Assembly (NCBI GenBank): GCA_007120055.1
Contig: SKOL01000528.1
Location: forward strand, 1-5,665
Direction: 5' to 3'
DNA from: Anaerobacillus sp.
GTDB lineage: Bacteria > Bacillota > Bacilli > Bacillales_H > Anaerobacillaceae
Length of the DNA stretch: 5,665 nucleotides
The position numbers and the translations under genes are program-made. A model generated the notes under the pieces. It had not been told where the DNA came from. It did not search any database and saw only the letters and a program-made list of their open reading frames with translations. Of this stretch, positions 1-5,402 are shown piece by piece (position 1 is the stretch's first letter; every line of letters starts with the position of its first letter).

Positions 1-414
1 ATTGATGAAAAAATTTGGGAGTTTACCGAAAAAGCAATTGAAGAAGGACTTCCGATGAGTTCTTTAATTGCGGGTTCCCTTCAACCGACAGCTTCTGTAT
101 GTTATGCAGCAAAGCCGAACTCGTTTATTGTCGCAAGTGATGCTCAAATTTTTAAGTGTACGTTAGCGTTTGATGCTGAAGAGAATCAGTTAGGCACACT
201 TGAAGAAGATGGAACACTTAATATTGATTACGATAAAGTAGCCCTTTGGACGACTTCGGGAGAAGAAACCGATGAAAACTGTCAATCGTGTTTTTTTAGA
301 CCGGCTTGCCAAGGAAACCATTGTCCGTTTTATCGAAAAGCGACAGGTGGCGACCGACCGTGCTCTCACGAAAAGCGGCAAATTAAAAAGGTTTTAAGGT
401 TAATTGCAAAGTAG
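1..414 (+). CDS. Radical SAM/SPASM domain protein, C-terminal part (5' end outside window)
   Basis: The reading frame is open from base 1, so this is the last 137 residues of a longer protein; the in-frame ATG at 55 is internal, not a start. The segment carries seven cysteines in the order expected of a SPASM domain, which binds two auxiliary 4Fe-4S clusters. Numbering from base 1, they are C34 and C53 (C-X13-A-X4-C, where the family usually has G), then C94-X2-C97-X5-C103-X4-C108 and a last C121. The stretch CFFRPACQGNHCPFYR is typical. The CxxxCxxC radical SAM motif and barrel would lie upstream. SPASM enzymes include maturases of ribosomally made peptides (PqqE, SkfB and AlbA types) and anaerobic sulfatase-maturing enzymes; which subgroup this is cannot be told from the tail. 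A 28-codon gene follows 134 bases downstream and could encode its substrate; that link is inference. Confidence 0.85.
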   Translation: MDEKIWEFTEKAIEEGLPMSSLIAGSLQPTASVCYAAKPNSFIVASDAQIFKCTLAFDAEENQLGTLEEDGTLNIDYDKVALWTTSGEETDENCQSCFFRPACQGNHCPFYRKATGGDRPCSHEKRQIKKVLRLIAK

Positions 415-431
415 TTTTGAGATTAAAAGAC

Positions 432-528
432 AGTTTTGAGTGTTGAGTGAAGAGTTATGAGTTGTGAGGGATGAGCTTCGTAGCATAACCCAAGATAACA
501 CTAAACTCAAAACTCAACACTCAAAACT
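432..528. repeat. Long inverted repeat built of degenerate 7-bp units
   Basis: Bases 432-448 (AGTTTTGAGTGTTGAGT) are the exact reverse complement of 512-528, a 17-bp stem around a 63-base loop. The left side continues as six 7-base units that each end in GAG (434-475: TTTTGAG, TGTTGAG, TGAAGAG, TTATGAG, TTGTGAG, GGATGAG). The right side has four units beginning CTCAA (506-533). Another TTTTGAG lies at 415-421, right after the upstream stop codon. No T-tract follows the right arm, so it is not a normal intrinsic terminator. It could be a folded mRNA element between the two genes or a simple-sequence expansion. Confidence 0.8.
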
Positions 529-533
529 CAAAC

Positions 534-543
534 AAGGAGGTGA
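534..543 (+). promoter_or_regulatory. Perfect 10-base Shine-Dalgarno sequence
   Basis: AAGGAGGTGA is fully complementary to the 3' end of Bacillus 16S rRNA. Its GGAGG core ends 8 bases before the ATG at 549. It is the strongest ribosome binding site in the window and is the main reason to accept the tiny gene behind it as real. Confidence 0.8.
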
Positions 544-548
544 CAGTA

Positions 549-635
549 ATGAAAATTATTCAACAAGGAGTAACTCCAGTATCAGTAACAACGAAAGGGC
601 AGGTTGTTAAGTCAGTACCAGGAAGCTTTAAATAA
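549..635 (+). CDS. 28-residue peptide, possible radical-SAM-modified precursor
   Basis: The ATG at 549 opens a 28-codon frame ending in TAA at 633-635. The peptide begins MKIIQQGVTPVSV and ends KSVPGSFK. It has no Cys, Trp, Tyr, His, Asp or Glu; it is basic and rich in Val, Thr, Ser, Lys and Gly. It has no signal peptide, double-glycine leader or membrane segment. Support for translation is the perfect Shine-Dalgarno sequence and a strong terminator starting 37 bases past the stop. It lies directly downstream of a SPASM-type radical SAM gene on the same strand, so a peptide substrate is plausible. Lack of Cys rules out thioether chemistry and lack of Trp rules out streptide-type Lys-Trp bonds; epimerisation of Val or Ile, as by YydG, remains possible. 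I do not recognise the family. The middle (VTTKGQVV) faintly recalls the start of SpoVT-AbrB domains, but the peptide stops too early to form one. It could also be a leader or small regulatory peptide. Confidence 0.6.
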   Translation: MKIIQQGVTPVSVTTKGQVVKSVPGSFK

Positions 636-672
636 GTGATAGGAAGCTACATTTATTTTGTTCTGTAATGCA

Positions 673-715
673 AAAAAAGTTTCACGCGATGATTTTTCAA
701 GCGTGAAACTTTTTT
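673..715. terminator. Strong bidirectional intrinsic terminator
   Basis: Bases 673-687 and 701-715 form a perfect 15-bp stem. Its GC-richer core is GTTTCACGC/GCGTGAAAC, with a 13-base loop, an A-run on the left and a T-run on the right. It therefore gives a U-tract on both strands. It would end the transcript of the small peptide gene and, from the other side, that of the convergent EAL-HDOD gene whose stop codon is 32 bases away. Confidence 0.9.
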
Positions 716-746
716 ATTTGCGAGTTTTCGTCCAGCTGCAAAACGT

Positions 747-1967
747 TTACACTTCTTCTAGGAAGGTCTGAATATTATTTGCCCATTCAACCGCTTCTTG
801 ATAGTAGCTAGATAAATTAAGAGGGGTAAGTGGACTTAGTTCAGTCAACTGCTGCCAATCACCTTTTTCCATAGCTGAAATTAACTGAAGTATTAAGTCA
901 AAATTACTGCTATTCCCAAGCAACGCCTTTTCTACTTCTTCAGAAAGTGGCAGTTTCATTAATACTTGTTTCATTGGTTGCTGTAAAATCGTATCAAGTA
1001 GTGAGAACAATCCAACCATGAATGATTCAGATTTTTTATTATACCCAAGTAAAGGTTCCGCTAATAGCTCAGCAAGCTTTGCCCTAATTAATGAGCGTTG
1101 AATTATTTCCTTAATAGTGGGCGTATCTCTTCCATGGTCTTTCAATGTAATAATTGTAATTAACTTCTTTAACTCATTTAATCCTAAAAAAACGATCGCT
1201 TGTTGAATGGACGTAACTTTTATTCTAGTATAATAAGCAAACGTGTTTACCATTTTTAAAATTTTATAAGAAAGTGAGATGTCAAATTCGATCATATTCG
1301 TAATTTTATCTATGCATGGTTCAGGTTGGTTTAACTCATTTAATATGTTATTGTAATCATTTGGGTAAAAAGGGACCTCACTATCGGAAATGATTAAAGG
1401 TTTACTAAAAAAATATCCTTGATAGAGATCAAAACCCTCGTTTAACGCCTTAATAAAATCATCTCTAGTTTCAATTTTTTCAGCAAGTAGTAATATATTA
1501 TAATGAGAAGCAAGGTTTAATAGAATTTTCCGTTGGACAAAAGAAGTTTGAACAAAATCAACTTTAATTATGTCAGCATGAGGAAGGAAATTTTTGTTGA
1601 AATCGTTAATTATGAAGTCATCTAGCGCAATTGTATAACCTAATCGTTTAAATTCCTTAATCGCCGCAATGACCTCGTCATCGGCTTCAACATCTTCAAG
1701 TATTTCAATAACAATTTTTTCAGGGGGGAAAAGACATGGGAGCCTTTTTAATAAGAGATTTCTTGTAAAATTGATGTATAGTTTTTTTCCTTTAGCTAAT
1801 TTTTCATTACCGATGCTTACAAAACAGTTGACGAGTAGGTCAATTGTCGCAGCATCACCATCAATTTCTGAAAAACTGTTATTACGACTATTACGATATA
1901 AAAGCTCATAGGCAATAATATCTTCATTTCTAGATAAAATAGGTTGTCTTGCAACAAAAATATCCAT
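747..1967 (-). CDS. pdeH: EAL-HDOD protein, c-di-GMP phosphodiesterase of the YuxH/PdeH type
   Basis: This 406-residue protein has an N-terminal EAL domain (about 1-195) and a C-terminal HDOD domain (about 200-390), the architecture and approximate length of B. subtilis YuxH (PdeH), which degrades cyclic di-GMP and so favours motility over biofilm. EAL residues visible are E21 (motif reads YELLYR rather than EAL), N66 (YINFTRN), E88 (VIEILED), D116-D117 (ALDDF), K135 (IIKVDF), E163 (AEKIET) and Q183-G184-Y185. The metal and catalytic positions are thus kept, but the usual DDFGTGYSSL loop is replaced by DDFIINDFNKNF, as expected in this subfamily. The HDOD part holds the typical IVFLGLNELKKLI stretch; such domains are usually regulatory and non-catalytic. 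No signal peptide or membrane segment is seen, so it is cytoplasmic. The start ATG (1965-1967) has GAGGTGA just upstream (1971-1977). The gene stands alone, divergent from the hydrolase gene and ending at the shared terminator at 673-715. Orthology to pdeH is inferred from architecture and motifs. Confidence 0.88.
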   Translation of the reverse strand: MDIFVARQPILSRNEDIIAYELLYRNSRNNSFSEIDGDAATIDLLVNCFVSIGNEKLAKGKKLYINFTRNLLLKRLPCLFPPEKIVIEILEDVEADDEVIAAIKEFKRLGYTIALDDFIINDFNKNFLPHADIIKVDFVQTSFVQRKILLNLASHYNILLLAEKIETRDDFIKALNEGFDLYQGYFFSKPLIISDSEVPFYPNDYNNILNELNQPEPCIDKITNMIEFDISLSYKILKMVNTFAYYTRIKVTSIQQAIVFLGLNELKKLITIITLKDHGRDTPTIKEIIQRSLIRAKLAELLAEPLLGYNKKSESFMVGLFSLLDTILQQPMKQVLMKLPLSEEVEKALLGNSSNFDLILQLISAMEKGDWQQLTELSPLTPLNLSSYYQEAVEWANNIQTFLEEV

Positions 1968-2027
1968 CGTTCACCTCACCCAACACATCGACTTATGTTT
2001 TATATTATTAAAAATAACAGAATATCT

Positions 2028-2056
2028 AAAATTTATAAGGATATTTTATAAATTTT
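2028..2056. promoter_or_regulatory. 11-bp perfect inverted repeat, possible operator
   Basis: AAAATTTATAA (2028-2038) and TTATAAATTTT (2046-2056) are exact reverse complements separated by 7 bases. The repeat sits between two divergent genes. One arm covers the presumed -10 and the other abuts the -35 of the minus-strand promoter, a good position for a repressor site. The arms contain only A and T, so chance is a real alternative. Confidence 0.35.
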
Positions 2057-2061
2057 GTAAA
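2033..2061 (-). promoter_or_regulatory. Possible sigma-A promoter of the EAL-HDOD gene
   Basis: Read on the minus strand, TTTACA (2061-2056) is followed after 17 bases by TTATAA (2038-2033). Transcription would start near 2026, giving a leader of about 60 bases. The region is very AT-rich, so matches of this quality can arise by chance. Confidence 0.4.
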
Positions 2062-2104
2062 AATAATACGATAAAGATAAAAAATAGATTCGGAGGATTT
2101 CAAT

Positions 2105-3058
2105 ATGGCTGTCATTCAACAAACGAAGTCAAGACCAAGGCGTTATCGGAAAAAAATTATCATATCTCTTTCTCTACTATTATTCATATCTATGCTCATG
2201 GTTGTCACGATATCAATATACGTTGGTCAAAACTTAACGCAGCCCGAAAGACGTGAAATCACGCAATTCCCCACTGATTTTGGTTTGATTTACGAGGATG
2301 TTTCATTTTTGAGTAAGAAAGATGACCTTAGCTTAAGTGGTTGGTGGGTGCCAGCTCAAAATGATGGTGTAGAAGTTGAAGCAGAACACACGGTGATTTT
2401 TGCTCACGGATATGGAGATGTTCGAACGCAAGAAAAAATAACGACGTTACAGTTAGCGAAAAGATTGACGAATGAAGGTTATCACGTCTTGTTATTTGAT
2501 TTTCGTGGCTCAGGTAAATCAGATGGTGAATTAGTGACGATCGGTCAGTTTGAAAAAGATGATTTGCTTGGTGCAACAAGTTTTGTAAAAGAAGAAAAAG
2601 GGTCTGAAAAGATTTCAGTAATCGGTTGGTCAATGGGGGCGGTAACGGCGATTTTAGCAATGACAGAGAGCGATGATATTCGCGCCGTCGTTGCTGACAG
2701 TCCTTTTGCAGATTTAGAGGAGTACTTAACAGAAAACTTACCTTACTGGTCAGGATTACCTTCTTTCCCGTTCACATCGTTGATCATTAATATTATCCCG
2801 CATCTTTCAGGGATTGTCGCTGAAGAAGTGAGTCCATATCAAGCGGTGGAAAACATCGGTGAGAACCGACTATTCCTTATCCATAGTACAGATGATGAAC
2901 CCATTCCATACTCAAATAGCGAGCGCATTTTTGGAGCTATTCCAAACACAGAACAAGTAGAACTTTGGGTCACTGAAGGTGGCGGTCACATAGAATCTTA
3001 TTTGACAGACAAACTAGAATACGAAGAACGAGTTCTCGCATTTTTGCAAAATGAATAA
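2105..3058 (+). CDS. Membrane-anchored alpha/beta hydrolase, serine peptidase/esterase-like
   Basis: This 317-residue protein starts with a basic stretch (KSRPRRYRKK, 8-17) followed by one hydrophobic segment (about 18-40). It is probably a signal anchor with the catalytic domain outside the membrane. The alpha/beta-hydrolase fold is complete: oxyanion region HGYGD (101-105), FDFRGSGKSDG (131-141), nucleophile elbow GWSMG with S176, acid D264 in HSTDDEPIP, and H295 in GGGH. The triad S176-D264-H295 is intact, so it should be active. The layout resembles Bacillus YqkD-type hydrolases and the wider prolyl-oligopeptidase/BAAT-like group; the substrate cannot be deduced. The start is set by GGAGG at 2091-2095, 9 bases before the ATG. 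It is a single-gene unit, divergent from the EAL-HDOD gene and closed by its own terminator. No clear sigma-A promoter is seen in the AT-rich leader. Confidence 0.85.
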   Translation: MAVIQQTKSRPRRYRKKIIISLSLLLFISMLMVVTISIYVGQNLTQPERREITQFPTDFGLIYEDVSFLSKKDDLSLSGWWVPAQNDGVEVEAEHTVIFAHGYGDVRTQEKITTLQLAKRLTNEGYHVLLFDFRGSGKSDGELVTIGQFEKDDLLGATSFVKEEKGSEKISVIGWSMGAVTAILAMTESDDIRAVVADSPFADLEEYLTENLPYWSGLPSFPFTSLIINIIPHLSGIVAEEVSPYQAVENIGENRLFLIHSTDDEPIPYSNSERIFGAIPNTEQVELWVTEGGGHIESYLTDKLEYEERVLAFLQNE

Positions 3059-3072
3059 ATTATTAAGGATAG

Positions 3073-3108
3073 AGTACGCTTTTCGTAACGGGAAGTGTGC
3101 TTTTTTTT
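3073..3108 (+). terminator. Intrinsic terminator after the hydrolase gene
   Basis: AGTACGCTTTTC (3073-3084) pairs with GGGAAGTGTGCT (3090-3101) over 12 positions, four of them G-U, around a 5-base loop, and is followed by seven more T. It separates the hydrolase transcript from the operon that starts at 3303. Confidence 0.8.
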
Positions 3109-3122
3109 ATAAAAAAAGAATA

Positions 3123-3198
3123 TACTCACGGAAATAAGTAATTTACGCCCCCAAAAAAGGAAATATGCACCGAAATAAGAAAATACCCAAACAAGAAG
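3123..3198. repeat. Degenerate tandem repeat, unit about 20 bp
   Basis: Four successive units share the pattern TACGCACCGAAATAAGAAAA. They begin at 3123 (TACTCACGGAAATAAG), 3144 (TACGCCCCCAAAAAAG), 3164 (TATGCACCGAAATAAG) and 3184 (TACCCAAACAAG, partial). The spacings are 21, 20 and 20 bases. It is non-coding and lies between a terminator and a promoter. Similar CACCGAAATAAG-like intergenic repeats are, from memory, scattered in some Bacillaceae genomes. Confidence 0.6.
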
Positions 3199-3240
3199 CC
3201 TCACGCACATATCGCTTACTAAAAAATAAATTATTAATAC

Positions 3241-3266
3241 TGAAACCAAATCTCACACTAAACGTT
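3241..3266 (+). promoter_or_regulatory. ECF-sigma-type promoter (SigW/SigM-like) of the ABC operon
   Basis: TGAAAC (3241-3246), 16 bases, then CGTT (3263-3266) closely matches the B. subtilis SigW consensus TGAAAC-N16-CGTA and overlaps those of SigM and SigX. A start near 3273 would leave a leader of about 30 bases before the ATG at 3303, which fits. No sigma-A -35 is evident; the following TATATATA could only act as a poorly supported -10. Confidence 0.65.
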
Positions 3267-3302
3267 ATATATATAGTTAACCTAAAAAAGGAGTGGTGAT
3301 AT

Positions 3303-3503
3303 ATGGAAGAGTTTTTATCGTTAAACTGGGCGTTGCTTTTGCCAGCAGTTATCATTCAATTATTACTAATGATTATTGCTTTAATTGATTGTATTCGTAT
3401 TGAAAAAACGAATGGTCCGAGATGGCTTTGGGTGCTCATTATTGTCATAGTTAGTATTTTTGGCCCGATTGCCTACTTTTTGTTAGGAAGGAGAACAGAT
3501 TGA
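3303..3503 (+). CDS. yxlE: Small two-helix membrane protein, PLDc_N domain, YxlE-like
   Basis: This 66-residue protein consists of two transmembrane segments (about 11-31 and 40-62) joined by a short polar loop, with a C-terminal GRRTD tail. The pattern DCIRIEKTNGPRWLWVLI followed by FGPIAYFLLGRR is the hallmark of the PLDc_N (phospholipase D nuclease N-terminal) domain; there is no phospholipase catalytic motif. It matches B. subtilis YxlE (about 62 residues) in size and in being followed by the same two ABC genes. There, YxlE helps restrain the ECF factor SigY. No sigma gene is present here, so that role cannot be assumed; it may be an accessory part of the transporter. The start is set by AAGGAG at 3288-3293, 9 bases from the ATG. 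Its stop TGA overlaps the next ATG by one base. Confidence 0.8.
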   Translation: MEEFLSLNWALLLPAVIIQLLLMIIALIDCIRIEKTNGPRWLWVLIIVIVSIFGPIAYFLLGRRTD

Positions 3504-4411
3504 TGAGTCTCGTCACCATATCTAATTTAACGAAAAAATTTAATGACGCAACGGCTGTAAATAAATTATCACTTCAGTTAAAAAAAGGAGTTTGTACAGC
3601 TCTTCTCGGCCCTAACGGTGCTGGAAAAACGACGACCTTAAATATTTTAGCGGGAATTATGGAACAAACAGAAGGTGAGATCACTTTTACAGGGGTTAAA
3701 AAATCAGATTTCCGCAAGTACATTGGCTATCTACCGCAATATCCTGTTTTTTATGGATGGATGACAGGAAGAGAATATTTACAGTACGTCGGTGAGCTTT
3801 CGTTTTTATCTAAAAAAGCTGCTAATGCTAAAGCGGAGGAATTACTTGAGTTGGTCGGAATAGCAGATGCGAAAAAAAAGAAAATTAGTGGCTATTCTGG
3901 GGGAATGAAGCAAAGGCTCGGAATTGCTCAAGCATTAATGAATGATCCCCAATTGCTTATTTTAGATGAACCAGTGTCGGCTCTTGATCCGATCGGACGT
4001 CGAGAAGTAATCACATTAATGGAGAAATTAAAAGAGACGACGACGATTTTATTTTCTACACATGTTCTTCATGATGCCGAAGAAATTTGTGATCACATCT
4101 ACATTATTAAAGATGGGGAAATGGCGGTTAGTGGCTCTTTAGAAGAGTTACAAAAAAATCACGAACAACCGACGATTTATGTTGAAATAGAAAAAGAACT
4201 TCCAAACCTAAAAACTGATATAAAAAACTATACATTTGTTTCTGAACTTGTTTCTAATTCACCTAAGACATTAACGGTCACTGTTACCGATGTTGAACAA
4301 GCAAGAAGTGAGCTTTTAAACTATTTTGTGAAAAATGAGGTGCCAATACGGAAGTTCGAGCTTGTGCGAACGTCTTTAGAAGACCTTTTCTTAAAGGTGG
4401 CGAAAAAATGA
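3503..4411 (+). CDS. yxlF: ABC transporter ATP-binding protein, YxlF-like
   Basis: This 302-residue ATPase has all nucleotide-binding motifs: Walker A GPNGAGKTT (36-44), Q-loop Q79 (YLPQYP), signature YSGGMKQR (131-138), Walker B LLILDEP (151-157, catalytic E156), D-loop SALD (159-162) and H-loop H187 (FSTH). A C-terminal extension of about 80 residues (from about 222) is typical of ATPases paired with separate ABC-2 permeases. It would energise the permease encoded next. I chose the ATG at 3503, which overlaps the preceding TGA as TGATG and has AAGGAG 9 bases upstream. A TTG at 3500 would add one residue and cannot be excluded. The substrate is unknown; in B. subtilis the orthologous pair lies in the sigY operon. 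Confidence 0.9.
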   Translation: MSLVTISNLTKKFNDATAVNKLSLQLKKGVCTALLGPNGAGKTTTLNILAGIMEQTEGEITFTGVKKSDFRKYIGYLPQYPVFYGWMTGREYLQYVGELSFLSKKAANAKAEELLELVGIADAKKKKISGYSGGMKQRLGIAQALMNDPQLLILDEPVSALDPIGRREVITLMEKLKETTTILFSTHVLHDAEEICDHIYIIKDGEMAVSGSLEELQKNHEQPTIYVEIEKELPNLKTDIKNYTFVSELVSNSPKTLTVTVTDVEQARSELLNYFVKNEVPIRKFELVRTSLEDLFLKVAKK

Positions 4412-5187
4412 AGCAGTGGTTTATCTTATTTTCAAAAGAACATAAAGAAATGTTGAAAAATTTTAAGTGGATATGGGTGCCACTCGTATTTATTTTTTTA
4501 GGAATGATGCAGCCAATATCATCTTACTATATGCCACAAATTTTAGAAGCTGTTGGTGGATTACCAGAAGGTGCCGTGTTTGAAATGCCTGTTCCGACTG
4601 CACAAGAAGTATTAGTAGCAACACTAGGTCAGTTTTCACAAATTGGTATTTTAATTTTAGTTTTAGCAACTATGGGAATTGTCGCTAGTGAAAGAAGTTC
4701 TGGCTCTTTTATTATGATCTTAGTAAAACCTGTCTCGTTTACATCGTATATTACGGCAAAATGGGCGAGCATCACTTTATTTTCTATCATTAGTTTTTTT
4801 CTCGGTTACGTATTCGCTGCCTATTATACGTACGTTTTAATGGGGGAATTTATCATTGGGGATATGTTGTTAGCAGCCGTCATTTATGCGATATGGCTGA
4901 CTTTTCTAATGACACTTGTTATTTTCTTCAGCTCGATCATAAAGAGTATCGGTGCGATTGCTTTTTTAACGTTAGGAACGACGATACTTCTTTCCGTTCT
5001 AACTGGCATCTTTAGTAAATACATGTATTGGAGTCCAGCAAGGTTATCTACGCACAGTCAATCGATCTTATTAACTGGAACTGGTGCAGATTATTTTTTT
5101 CTAGCAATTTTGGCAACATTTATGTTGATCTTCGCGCTGTTATTTTTAACAACCTATTTATTTAAAAAGCGGGAGCTAGTTAATTAA
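4408..5187 (+). CDS. yxlG: ABC-2 type transporter permease, YxlG-like
   Basis: This 259-residue membrane protein has six predicted transmembrane segments (about 21-41, 76-95, 116-141, 150-176, 181-203, 228-252). The cytoplasmic stretch ASERSSGSFIMILVKPVS (93-110) is the usual coupling region of NosY/ABC-2 permeases, which have an E-R-x-x-G-x-L-L-x-x-P-like pattern. The length equals, as far as I recall, that of B. subtilis YxlG. Its ATG overlaps the stop of the ATPase gene as ATGA, with AAAGGTGG 7 bases upstream, so the two are translationally coupled and should form one exporter-type complex. The substrate is not deducible. No intrinsic terminator with a T-tract follows directly. Confidence 0.88.
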   Translation: MKQWFILFSKEHKEMLKNFKWIWVPLVFIFLGMMQPISSYYMPQILEAVGGLPEGAVFEMPVPTAQEVLVATLGQFSQIGILILVLATMGIVASERSSGSFIMILVKPVSFTSYITAKWASITLFSIISFFLGYVFAAYYTYVLMGEFIIGDMLLAAVIYAIWLTFLMTLVIFFSSIIKSIGAIAFLTLGTTILLSVLTGIFSKYMYWSPARLSTHSQSILLTGTGADYFFLAILATFMLIFALLFLTTYLFKKRELVN

Positions 5188-5229
5188 AATAACGCACCAG
5201 TATAAAAAAGGCTCAATGCTCCGTAAAAT

Positions 5230-5268
5230 AGATAATGGATTAATGAATTTCATAATTCAATATTATCT
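5230..5268. repeat. Imperfect AT-rich hairpin
   Basis: AGATAAT (5230-5236) pairs with ATTATCT (5262-5268), and inside it GAATT (5245-5249) pairs with AATTC (5254-5258) around TCAT. Together they give a bulged stem in the spacer after the permease gene. It has low GC and no T-tract, so any function is uncertain. Confidence 0.35.
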
Positions 5269-5282
5269 CCAATAAGAATCTA

Positions 5283-5318
5283 ATATGTAGTTGCGTTAAT
5301 TCGCTCGCAACTACATAT
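5283..5318. repeat. Perfect 13-bp inverted repeat / hairpin
   Basis: ATATGTAGTTGCG (5283-5295) and CGCAACTACATAT (5306-5318) are exact reverse complements with a 10-base loop. The sequence after it is GTTTGATATGG on the plus strand, so it lacks the T-run of an intrinsic terminator. It may still weaken read-through from the ABC operon, or act as an operator or RNA structure just before the presumed promoter of the next gene. Confidence 0.6.
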
Positions 5319-5320
5319 GT

Positions 5321-5350
5321 TTGATATGGTTCAATTTAGGTAATTATGAA
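5321..5350 (+). promoter_or_regulatory. Possible sigma-A promoter of the DUF3006 gene
   Basis: TTGATA (5321-5326, five of six to consensus) is followed after 18 bases by TATGAA (5345-5350, four of six). A start near 5357 would lie downstream of the ATG at 5346, which agrees with translation beginning at 5403 instead. The match is modest. Confidence 0.35.
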
Positions 5351-5402
5351 ATTCACTCAGATGAGAAAAGTATATTTAAAAGCGGAAAGGATGCTCGACA
5401 TT

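Noticed and set aside
55..414. Independent 119-residue gene starting at the ATG at 55
   Set aside because: The frame is open to the window edge without a stop, the ATG lacks a ribosome binding site, and the product is only the tail of a SPASM enzyme.
434..533. CRISPR array or transposon end, from the regular repeats
   Set aside because: The units are only 7 bp and directly contiguous, with no spacers, no transposase and no target-site duplication visible.
549..635. Small peptide as a truncated SpoVT-AbrB (MazE/AbrB-like) DNA-binding domain, from the VTTKGQVV stretch
   Set aside because: Only the KGQV core is similar; the expected continuation (TIPKEIR-like) is absent, the frame stops after 28 codons, and the downstream bases do not continue the domain in another frame that I can see.
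2328..2660. Minus-strand 110-codon frame inside the hydrolase gene
   Set aside because: It is antisense to the conserved core (oxyanion region to near the GWSMG motif) of a clear alpha/beta hydrolase and shows no family resemblance.
2998..3355. Two minus-strand open frames across the spacer before the ABC operon
   Set aside because: They run through a terminator, degenerate repeats and the antisense of the yxlE-like gene; neither has a credible ribosome binding site nor a recognisable product.
5346..5402. Extended N-terminus of the DUF3006 protein from the ATG at 5346
   Set aside because: Family members begin at the MKAVIDRF-like sequence, no ribosome binding site precedes 5346, and the possible promoter -10 overlaps this ATG.
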